Assembly: GCA_023395695.1 (NCBI GenBank)
Contig: JAEWYJ010000146.1
Coordinates: 1 to 12,672 of the forward strand
From: Bacillota bacterium
GTDB taxonomy: Bacteria > Bacillota > Clostridia > Oscillospirales > Ruminococcaceae
Length of the DNA stretch: 12,672 nt
Direction of reading: 5' to 3'
In this document: positions 7,347 through 12,672 of the stretch, piece by piece
Numbering within the stretch: position 1 is the first letter of the stretch
Layout of the letters: each line of letters starts with the position of its first letter
Program-made: the position numbers and the translations under genes
The notes under the pieces: model-generated
What the model saw: the letters and a program-made list of their open reading frames with translations, nothing else
Told to the model about the DNA's origin: nothing
Databases searched by the model: none

Positions 7347-7432
7347 TGCAACCGGTGGACACGCAGGCGGCTGCTTTGGTTTACGTCGTCAGCACACCGG
7401 TTGCATGCATACCAAACAGGTCGCCGCCTGCG
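7347..7432. repeat. Two interlocked inverted repeats (A-B-A'-B'); possible structured RNA or alternative hairpins
   Basis: Arm A (7347-7357, TGCAACCGGTG) is perfectly complementary to A' (7395-7405, CACCGGTTGCA). Arm B (7362-7371, CGCAGGCGGC, plus 7375-7380, TTTGGT) is complementary to B' (7423-7432, GCCGCCTGCG, plus 7411-7416, ACCAAA). A' lies in the loop of B/B', giving pseudoknot order. The connecting loops of 4, 14 and 5 bases look too short for both full helices to form together, so mutually exclusive hairpins are more likely. The block sits between two divergent promoters. I recognise no known RNA family. A short Gly-rich minus-strand frame (7455-7381) overlaps it, but I see no usable ribosome site for that frame. 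Confidence 0.6.
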
Positions 7433-7506
7433 CCGCGCATACCCTTACCGCACATGCCACCAATTGACTCATTGCGTTTAAAATTTTGGCATTTTCAGAA
7501 AAGAAC

Positions 7507-7536
7507 TGGTCAGGGCGTCCTATATTCTGATATAAT
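7507..7536 (+). promoter_or_regulatory. Probable promoter of tcdA
   Basis: A perfect TATAAT (7531-7536) is preceded at 18 bases by TGGTCA (7507-7512), four of six matches to the -35 consensus. It gives a leader of about 215 nt before tcdA. Immediately downstream, TCACA (7542-7546) and TGTGA (7556-7560) form a dyad with 9 bases between, a possible operator at the transcription start. Confidence 0.55.
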
Positions 7537-7560
7537 ACTATTCACATATGAATTTTGTGA

Positions 7561-7760
7561 TATTTTTGGCGCCGGTACAGCCGCACCAATGAAACGGCAA
7601 GGATTTCAATACATTTGGCCATGGGGGCGTCCAACACAGAGCGGCGCTGTGCCGTTTACCGCACAAGCCGTTCCAGCCAGACTGCCATCCGGCAGGGCTA
7701 AAGCTGTCCTTATCGCTTGCCCGCCATATCCCGTTAAAACATCTGAAAGGAACTCAATTT
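7561..7760 (+). other. Leader region of tcdA, no gene seen
   Basis: I see no convincing open reading frame with a ribosome site here. A compact hairpin is present (CTGCC 7682-7686 with GGCAG 7691-7695, extended by AGCC 7675-7678 and GGCT 7696-7699), without a following T run. The tcdA ribosome site (AAAGGAA) is at the end of the region. The leader is unusually long for a housekeeping tRNA-modification gene. Confidence 0.4.
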
Positions 7761-8528
7761 ATGTTAAACGAATTTTCAAGAAGCGAGCTGCTGCTCGGAC
7801 GTGAGGCGATGGAGAAGCTCCGGCGTGCCCGCGTCGCCGTATTTGGCCTGGGGGGCGTCGGTTCTTACGCGGCAGAAGCTATTGTACGCGCCGGCATTGG
7901 CGCCATTGATGTGGTGGACGACGACCGCATCTGCCTGACAAATATCAATCGCCAGCTTTTGGCGACGCATCAAACGGTTGGAAAAAATAAAACCGATGTT
8001 ATCACCAACCGGATACTGGAGATAAACCCCGCCTGCAAGGTTACGCCTTACAACTGCTTTTATAACGCCGAAACCGCAGCGTGCTTTAATTTTTCAGAGT
8101 ACGATTATATTGTGGATGCCATAGACACGGTATCCTCCAAGCTGACGCTCATTGAATGCGCCAAAGCGGCGGGCACGCCTGTCATCAGCTGTATGGGGGT
8201 GGGCAACAAGCTCAACCCCACCGACCTGACGGTTGCGGATATTTATCAAACCTCGTACTGTCCCCTTTCAAAGGTGATGCGGTATGAGCTGAGAAAGCGC
8301 GGCATTGCGTCGCTCAAGGTGGTTTATTCCAAAGAGCCTGCCATTACGCCAATAGAAACAGAGGCGTTAAGCTGCAAATTCCATTGCATCTGCCCGCCTG
8401 GAACCCAGCGCAAATGTTCAATTCGACGGCAGGTGCCCGGCAGCGTTTCCTTCGTGCCGCCCGTGGCGGGCTTTATACTGGCGTCCGAAGTGGTCAAGGA
8501 CTTAGTCGGCCTTGGTACACCGCAATAA
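7761..8528 (+). CDS. tcdA: tRNA threonylcarbamoyladenosine dehydratase (TcdA, ThiF/MoeB/E1 superfamily)
   Basis: A 255-residue cytosolic enzyme that uses ATP to cyclise the t6A base at position 37 of ANN-decoding tRNAs to ct6A. The E1-like nucleotide-binding motif VFGLGGVGSYAAE (27-39) is intact, followed by the conserved DDDRICLTNINRQ (53-65), which holds the ATP-binding Asp and Arg residues. VDAIDT (118-123) and the SVSFVPPVAG segment (228-237) are typical of the YgdL/CsdL/TcdA branch rather than ThiF or MoeB. Length and ends match the family. Several cysteines (C167 in SYCPLS; C205, C209, C211; C219) are seen in Firmicutes-type members. The start at 7761 has an AAAGGAA ribosome site 8 bases upstream. 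The gene is functionally unrelated to its neighbours. Confidence 0.93.
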   Translation: MLNEFSRSELLLGREAMEKLRRARVAVFGLGGVGSYAAEAIVRAGIGAIDVVDDDRICLTNINRQLLATHQTVGKNKTDVITNRILEINPACKVTPYNCFYNAETAACFNFSEYDYIVDAIDTVSSKLTLIECAKAAGTPVISCMGVGNKLNPTDLTVADIYQTSYCPLSKVMRYELRKRGIASLKVVYSKEPAITPIETEALSCKFHCICPPGTQRKCSIRRQVPGSVSFVPPVAGFILASEVVKDLVGLGTPQ

Positions 8529-8600
8529 AATGCGGTCAGTTCAGCGCCGCTTTTCAAGCCAACCGGCCAATCTGCCCCGGAATTATATTAATATCGGCAC

Positions 8601-8621
8601 AATTCTGCCCGGGGGAGAATT
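8601..8621. promoter_or_regulatory. Near-perfect 21-bp palindrome, candidate operator at the iclR-type promoter
   Basis: Arms AATTCTGCCC (8601-8610) and GGGGAGAATT (8612-8621) surround one central base and differ from perfect symmetry at a single position pair. The right arm overlaps the -35 box of the promoter that serves the IclR-family gene. An IclR-family repressor acting on its own gene is the simplest explanation. Confidence 0.5.
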
Positions 8622-8648
8622 GACTTTGCCTTATAGGCTTGATAAAAT
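8620..8648 (+). promoter_or_regulatory. Sigma-A-type promoter of the IclR-family gene
   Basis: TTGACT (8620-8625) and TAAAAT (8643-8648) are separated by 17 bases, a strong housekeeping match. The -10 box runs into the left arm of the adjacent hairpin, so the transcript would start inside that hairpin near 8655. Confidence 0.65.
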
Positions 8649-8687
8649 AGAACCGGCATCCGCAATGCGGACGCCGGTTCTATTTTT
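8644..8687 (+). terminator. Hairpin terminator after tcdA, overlapping the next promoter
   Basis: A 14-bp stem (8644-8657 with 8673-8686, core ATAGAACCGGC) continues as TCCGC/GCGGA (8659-8663 with 8667-8671) around an AAT loop, and the right arm ends in TATTTTT. It is an excellent intrinsic terminator for tcdA, about 115 bases past its stop, and is nearly symmetrical, so it could also work on the opposite strand. Confidence 0.8.
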
Positions 8688-8719
8688 AATTCAACGTATC
8701 AAGTAAGGAGAATAAATAA

Positions 8720-9523
8720 ATGCAAAAAGAAGGCCAAAATAATGACGCCGGCAAACACGTAAAAAGCATTGAAAAAGCGCTTGGCATTTTCCTGCTTTTC
8801 AGTGAAGAGCAACCTGAGCTTTCTCACACCGAAATTGCGCGCCGGATGGGCTGGACAACCTCCACGACCTCCCGACTGTTAGGGACCCTGCTAAACAAAA
8901 GCTTTTTGGTCAAAAACCCTGAGAATGGCAAATATATGCTGGGTAGCATTATATATTATTTGGGCAGAATTGCAAAGAGCAACACCGATTTGGATAAAAT
9001 TTCTGCGCCCATACTCAATGACCTGAGAGAAAGAAGCGATGAGACCGTTCACATCTTTGTGCGGGACGGCATTTATCGCCGCTGCTATGCGCAGGCAGAA
9101 AGCCGCCAGCCGGTCAGGCAGGCCACTCAGATCGGCACGCGGGAGCCTGTCTGGGTCGGCGCAACCGGCCTCACCTTGCTGGCCTTTCAGAGCCCGGAAC
9201 TACTGGACAAACTGCTTTCGGAAATTAAACAAAAACACGCGGAGGTTGATTTGGACGCCCTTCGTTTGAAGATGGCGCAAATTCGTCATCAGGGCTACTG
9301 CGTCAAAAGCGGTAATGAGGATAATACACATGTCGGCTGCGTCGTAGCCCCTATTTTTGACGCCGGCGGCAAGGTGGACGCCTGCCTTGGAATATCCACG
9401 CCGGAATACCGTTTTCCAGACAGCCCCGATATGTTTGTCAAACTCGTAACCTCCGGAGCGGGGCAAATATCCCAGCTGCTGGGTCATAGCGGAAAGCCAA
9501 ATGAGCCGGCAGCACGCCATTAA
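8720..9523 (+). CDS. IclR-family transcriptional regulator
   Basis: A 267-residue regulator. Residues about 12-68 form the IclR winged helix: KHVKSIEKALGIFLLFSEE, then a helix-turn-helix LSHTEIARRMGWTTSTTSRL and KYMLG at the wing. Residues about 85-255 form the effector domain, with TREPVWVGATGLTLLAF (140-156) and GCVVAPIFDAGGKVDACLGI (206-225) at the ligand pocket region. Family members usually sense small organic acids or aromatic catabolites and repress or activate a nearby catabolic operon. The start at 8720 has a TAAGGAG site about 9 bases upstream. The sigma-54 activator follows after 83 bases, probably in the same transcript. The palindrome upstream suggests autoregulation. The effector cannot be deduced. 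Confidence 0.93.
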   Translation: MQKEGQNNDAGKHVKSIEKALGIFLLFSEEQPELSHTEIARRMGWTTSTTSRLLGTLLNKSFLVKNPENGKYMLGSIIYYLGRIAKSNTDLDKISAPILNDLRERSDETVHIFVRDGIYRRCYAQAESRQPVRQATQIGTREPVWVGATGLTLLAFQSPELLDKLLSEIKQKHAEVDLDALRLKMAQIRHQGYCVKSGNEDNTHVGCVVAPIFDAGGKVDACLGISTPEYRFPDSPDMFVKLVTSGAGQISQLLGHSGKPNEPAARH

Positions 9524-9532
9524 CGGATTAAA

Positions 9533-9580
9533 CCAGAGGTTCTCTAAGCTGCCAGGCGGCTACAAGCCACCCAGAGGACC
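9533..9580 (+). repeat. Hairpin and direct repeat between the two regulator genes
   Basis: GGTTCTCT (9538-9545) can pair with AGAGGACC (9573-9580) in RNA, using one G-U pair, around a 27-base loop that holds smaller G/C-rich pairings. The 7-base word CCAGAGG occurs at 9533-9539 and 9571-9577. There is no T run, so it is not a terminator. It might tune expression of the sigma-54 activator relative to the IclR-family gene. Confidence 0.35.
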
Positions 9581-9606
9581 ATTTCTATCCCGAAAGGAAC
9601 GGCATC

Positions 9607-11655
9607 GTGAAAAAGATTGAGATTGTCGCTTATTCCCGTGCTGCTGCGGAAGAATACCGCAATCTGTTAGCGCACATCTTTAAGGACCATGTAGCCATTG
9701 AAACCTGCTGCATGGAGGATGGCAGCGCCTACAATCTTATCAACGCGGATCTGATTGTTGTTTCCTCGGATGATATGTTCCAGCTGGCCCAAAAGCAGGC
9801 GGCGCCCGGAACACAACTGGTCACTGCCACCTTGACTATTTCGCGTCAGGGGTTTACGGCAATCCAGAGTCTGGCGCCGGGTACGCGCGCGCTTATGGTT
9901 AACGTCAATATTAATATGAGCCTTCAATGTATTGAGCAGATATACCATCTGGGCGCTACCCATCTGGAGCTTATCCCTTATGCGCCATATGTTGAGCTTA
10001 ACCGGCAGGCGGATATTGCCATTTCGCCCGGCGAAGCCTGGGCCGTGCCCGCCTCTGTCAGCAAAATTATAGAAATCGGTAAGCGCAAGATTGATATTTC
10101 CACCATTGTCTATATTATGCTGTCCCTCAGGCTTGAATTTCTTTTCAATTCCCCCGCTGTACAGCAATACTGCCGCGAGATTATGCCCGCTAACTATGGC
10201 ACCAATTTTCAATATGCCAGACTGCACGGGCATTTGATTGAAACGCTCAATGCCGACACCGGCATAGGATTGGTTGCTTTTACTAATGATGGCATTATTA
10301 AAAATTATAACGATCAGGCCAAGCATATGCTGGGGCTGTCAACCGAAAAGATGGCCGGTCATCCCCTGCTCAACCTTTTTGACAGCGAGGCGGTACGCAA
10401 CGCCGTGCGAAACATGAAGCCCAATCAAAAAAAGAAATTTACGGTACGGGGCAAAGAACTTTTTATACGCCTGTTTGTTGAACGGGCACAAACACCCCAC
10501 GTGCTCAATTACATGACGCTTGAGTTCACCGGAGAAAATAAGTGGCACAGCAAATCGCTGGGGCGCGGTTATACGGCAAAGTATCATTTTAACCATATTA
10601 TTACCTGCTCGACTGCCGTGAAGCAGCTTCTGGCGCTTGCGGAGCAAAACGCGGTCTCCGAATCCTCCATCTTAATCTGCGGCGAAAGCGGAACCGGCAA
10701 GGAGCTGCTGGCTCAGGCCATCCACAACGCCTCCACCCGTAAAAGCGGGCCTTTTGTGGGCGTTAACTGCGCCTCTCTCCCGGAATCTCTGCTGGAAAGC
10801 GAGCTGTTCGGCTACGAGGCAGGCGCTTTTACCGGCGCTTCTCGCCACGGCAAAAAGGGGTTATTTGAGCAGGCAGATAAGGGGACCTTGTTCTTGGATG
10901 AAATAGGAGAAATGCCCATCCATCTTCAAACACGCCTTTTGCGTGTGCTTCAGGAAAAAGAAGTGATACGCATTGGCGGGGACTGTGTCATCGATGTGGA
11001 TGTCCGCATTCTTTCTGCCACAAATCGCCAGTTGCGCGAGCAGATGCGAGAAGGCGCCTTCCGCTCCGATCTCTACTATCGTCTCAATGTTGTTCCGCTC
11101 CGTCTGCCGCCGTTGCGCGAGCGCCCGGACGATATCCCGCTGCTTATTCAGGAATTCCAAAAACAGTTGGGCGTTTATTTTGATTTTACCGACGAAGCAA
11201 TCGCCTGTCTCAAAAATTTTTACTGGGAGGGCAACATCAGAGAGCTGCGCAACTGCGTGGAGTATTTCTCCAATTGGCATCAAAATATTATAACGCTCGA
11301 CGATCTTCGTGTGCGGTTTGATATTAATACAGAGCGTACCGCCGAAGCCGCTTTTGGGGAAATTCCGCACGCGCTGATTGACTTTCTGCTGCATACGCGA
11401 CAGGAAGCGGCGGCCACATTTCTTATTATGGCCCAAATTGATTTATGCGCAAGCCGGAATAAATCTGCCGGACGGAGAAGCCTCGGCGAAATTCCGGCGA
11501 TTAAAGCGCAAGGCTACACCGAAGCGCGGCTGCGCGGCGTCCTGCAGGAGCTGGAGCGCTTCGGCTTTATAGAGCAAAATGCCGGACGCAACGGCACGCG
11601 TCTGACCCGGGAGGGCAAAAATGCACTTGAAGCGCTGCGGGCCTATCTCCCATAA
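9607..11655 (+). CDS. Sigma-54-dependent transcriptional activator (PAS-like and AAA+ domains, winged-helix-like C-terminus)
   Basis: A 682-residue enhancer-binding protein that uses ATP to open sigma-54 promoters. Residues 1-205 are an N-terminal region I cannot assign; it has a repeated alpha/beta look (strands LIVVSS, ALMVNV, HLELIPYAPY) and may sense a ligand. Residues about 210-310 resemble a PAS domain (GLVAFTNDGIIKNYNDQA). The AAA+ core spans about 328-560: Walker A GESGTGKE (359-366), the sigma-54-contact loop GAFTGA (406-411), Walker B GTLFLDEIGE (426-435), ATNR (471-474), arginine finger region FRSDLYYRL (485-493) and sensor II GNIRELRN (542-549). The Pro usual in the WPGN motif is Glu here (YWEGN). 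The C-terminus (about 590-682) lacks the Fis-type helix-turn-helix and instead ends like a winged helix (TEARLRGVLQELERFGFIEQ, then RLTREGKNAL). It starts with GTG at 9607 after a GAAAGGAA site. The likely target is the symporter promoter at 11940-11955. Confidence 0.93.
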   Translation: MKKIEIVAYSRAAAEEYRNLLAHIFKDHVAIETCCMEDGSAYNLINADLIVVSSDDMFQLAQKQAAPGTQLVTATLTISRQGFTAIQSLAPGTRALMVNVNINMSLQCIEQIYHLGATHLELIPYAPYVELNRQADIAISPGEAWAVPASVSKIIEIGKRKIDISTIVYIMLSLRLEFLFNSPAVQQYCREIMPANYGTNFQYARLHGHLIETLNADTGIGLVAFTNDGIIKNYNDQAKHMLGLSTEKMAGHPLLNLFDSEAVRNAVRNMKPNQKKKFTVRGKELFIRLFVERAQTPHVLNYMTLEFTGENKWHSKSLGRGYTAKYHFNHIITCSTAVKQLLALAEQNAVSESSILICGESGTGKELLAQAIHNASTRKSGPFVGVNCASLPESLLESELFGYEAGAFTGASRHGKKGLFEQADKGTLFLDEIGEMPIHLQTRLLRVLQEKEVIRIGGDCVIDVDVRILSATNRQLREQMREGAFRSDLYYRLNVVPLRLPPLRERPDDIPLLIQEFQKQLGVYFDFTDEAIACLKNFYWEGNIRELRNCVEYFSNWHQNIITLDDLRVRFDINTERTAEAAFGEIPHALIDFLLHTRQEAAATFLIMAQIDLCASRNKSAGRRSLGEIPAIKAQGYTEARLRGVLQELERFGFIEQNAGRNGTRLTREGKNALEALRAYLP

Positions 11656-11711
11656 TAAAACAGCCCATTGGCAAACATTTTAAAACCGATGCAACACGGC
11701 TGCATATGCGG

Positions 11712-11741
11712 CGGCACCTATGTACGATAGGTGCCGTTTTT
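11712..11741 (+). terminator. Rho-independent terminator after the sigma-54 activator
   Basis: A perfect 10-bp stem (11712-11721, CGGCACCTAT, with 11727-11736, ATAGGTGCCG) has a 5-base loop, followed by TTTTT. It lies about 55 bases past the activator stop and separates it from the symporter unit. Confidence 0.9.
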
Positions 11742-11775
11742 AGATATGTATAGCCCACCGTTTTTTAAAAATTTG

Positions 11776-11857
11776 ATTGCCGGCCATACGGCAATTTATA
11801 CAAACGGGATTTAACGGGGTGTTATACCGCCCGTTTACGCACTTGCTTTTTAAAAGC
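11776..11857. promoter_or_regulatory. Cluster of dyads, candidate upstream activator sites for the sigma-54 activator
   Basis: Three inverted repeats are packed here: ATTGCCG/CGGCAAT (11776-11782 and 11789-11795), AAACGGG/CCCGTTT (11802-11808 and 11830-11836) and the 13-bp dyad GCTTTT-T-AAAAGC (11845-11857). They lie about 110-190 bases upstream of the expected transcription start, the usual distance for enhancer-binding-protein sites. They differ in sequence, so at most one or two are likely to be the true sites. Confidence 0.45.
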
Positions 11858-11939
11858 TCATAACCGTTTTTAGCTTGAAATTTTACAAAAGGCGTATTGT
11901 CAGCCGCTTTTTTAAACATGTTGTTAATTTTAAAGGAGC

Positions 11940-11955
11940 TGGCATGTAAATTGCT
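11940..11955 (+). promoter_or_regulatory. Sigma-54 (-24/-12) promoter of the symporter gene
   Basis: TGGCATGTAAATTGCT matches the sigma-54 consensus TGGCACG-N4-TTGCA/T with only small deviations. The invariant GG (11941-11942) and GC (11953-11954) are separated by exactly 10 bases. Transcription would start near 11966, about 39 bases before the ATG. No good -35/-10 promoter was seen in the same gap. Confidence 0.87.
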
Positions 11956-12004
11956 TTTATAATCCAGTACAGCAGCTTCTTAATACATTTTTAGGAGGAT
12001 TTTT

Positions 12005-12672
12005 ATGGAGCAGTTTATTAAAGCGGCGAGCAGCTTACTTTGGGGCAACTACATGATCGCATTTTGCCTTGGTGTGGGCATATTCTTTGCGTTCAAGACA
12101 AAATTTTTCTGGCTGCGGTATCTCAAGGAATCCATTAAGCTGGTCAAGGAAAAAAATGTGGGTGGGCAGGAGGGCGTCTCGCCTTTTCAGGCTTTTTCAA
12201 TGGCGCTGGCCGGCCGAATTGGCACCGGAAATATTGTCGGCGTTGCGACGGCTATTGCAGCCGGAGGCCCCGGCGCCGTTTTCTGGATGTGGGTGCTCGC
12301 TTTCTTTGGGGCCGGTACCTCCTTGGCGGAATGCACGCTGGCTCAGATCTACAAGGAAAAGAAATTCGGTGAATATCGCGGCGGCCCGGCCTTCTATATG
12401 GAGAAAGCCCTCGACCAAAAATGGATGGGCGTCCTCTTTGCCCTGTTTTGCGCCGTTGGCAACATTTTGCTGATTCCCGGCGTACATGCAAATTCCATTA
12501 CCACGTCGCTGCAAAATGCGTTCAATATCCCCACCCTGATGGGCGGCATTCTTTTGGTCGCACTGATGGCGGTCATTATTTTTGGAAATGTGCACCGCAT
12601 CGCCAAGGTCTCGGAGCTGGTTGTTCCGTTTATGTCGGTCGGCTATATCATTCTGGCCATTGTCGTCATAGG
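12005..12672 (+). CDS. Sodium:alanine/glycine symporter, AGCS family, N-terminal part (runs off right edge)
   Basis: The first 222 codons of a membrane symporter that takes up alanine, glycine or a related small amino acid with sodium. Membrane segments lie at about residues 17-30, 92-108, 136-155 and 175-195, with another starting near 205. The AGCS signature spans about residues 62-100: FSMALAGRIGTGNIVGVATA and then GGPGAVFWMWV, which form the ion and substrate site region in characterised members. YRGGPAFYME (about 125-134) is also conserved. Full-length members have about 450 residues, so half is missing. The ATG at 12005 has an AGGAGG site 6 bases upstream. Expression should depend on sigma-54 and the adjacent activator. 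The substrate range is unproven. Confidence 0.93.
   Translation, partial: MEQFIKAASSLLWGNYMIAFCLGVGIFFAFKTKFFWLRYLKESIKLVKEKNVGGQEGVSPFQAFSMALAGRIGTGNIVGVATAIAAGGPGAVFWMWVLAFFGAGTSLAECTLAQIYKEKKFGEYRGGPAFYMEKALDQKWMGVLFALFCAVGNILLIPGVHANSITTSLQNAFNIPTLMGGILLVALMAVIIFGNVHRIAKVSELVVPFMSVGYIILAIVVI

Noticed and set aside
7347..7432. Integron attC or transposon-end interpretation of the repeats
   Set aside because: attC sites have nested, not interlocked, arms with GTTRRRY ends, and no integrase, transposase or target duplication is visible nearby.
7381..7455. Minus-strand 24-codon Gly-rich frame (MCGKGMRGAGGDLFG)
   Set aside because: The composition is peptide-like, but the ribosome site would sit 1-2 bases from the ATG and the frame overlaps the inverted repeats. 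It could be a coding relic, but I cannot support a gene.
7542..7560. CRP/FNR-like site (TCACA...TGTGA)
   Set aside because: The half-sites are in the reverse order and spaced by 9 bases, unlike the TGTGA-N6-TCACA site, so I list it only as a generic dyad.
7223..7804. Plus-strand open frame of 193 codons before and overlapping tcdA
   Set aside because: It crosses the interlocked repeats and promoter elements and has no domain. Its last ~45 bases overlap the real tcdA start in another frame.

Overview
The window looks like a chromosomal stretch from an anaerobic, gut-type Clostridia bacterium, plausibly Oscillospirales-like. I infer this from strong AGGAGG-type ribosome binding sites, A/T-rich promoters around moderately GC-rich genes, a Firmicutes-style sigma-54 activator, a flavinylated lipoprotein reductase and a corrinoid-methyltransferase-type gene next to an amino-acid-type ABC importer. 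No 16S gene or other taxonomic marker is present, so this is only a lean.

Left part (1-7190, all minus strand), read in the direction of transcription. A surface lipoprotein with a covalent-FMN motif and a fumarate-reductase-like FAD domain (7190-5169) ends at a strong hairpin terminator. A LysR regulator (4859-3942) follows with its own promoter. A compact importer operon comes next: ATPase (3325-2573), solute-binding lipoprotein (2550-1702) and two permeases (1668-955, 958-293, joined by an ATGA overlap). It runs directly into the 5' part of a uroporphyrinogen-decarboxylase-family gene (276 to beyond base 1). The importer promoter is near consensus (TTGACT-17-TACAAT) and has a roughly 125-nt leader with a 9-bp inverted repeat. 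The layout suggests uptake of an amino-acid-like, perhaps methylated, compound feeding a methyltransferase reaction.

Middle (7191-7760). A 570-bp divergent intergenic region holds the lipoprotein promoter, a tcdA promoter and, between them, two interlocked inverted repeats in A-B-A'-B' order. No protein gene explains them. This is the most unexplained structure in the window.

Right part (plus strand). tcdA (tRNA t6A-cyclising enzyme) is followed by an IclR regulator whose promoter is fused to a terminator-like hairpin and a near-perfect 21-bp palindrome. A large sigma-54-dependent activator comes next, with an uncharacterised N-terminal region, a PAS-like segment, an AAA+ domain and a winged-helix-like C-terminus instead of the usual Fis helix-turn-helix. 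It ends at a terminator. Then come several dyads, a textbook -24/-12 promoter with GG-N10-GC spacing and the start of an AGCS-family sodium:alanine/glycine symporter running off the right edge. The activator very probably drives the symporter transcription unit. No tRNA, rRNA, CRISPR array or transposase was seen.
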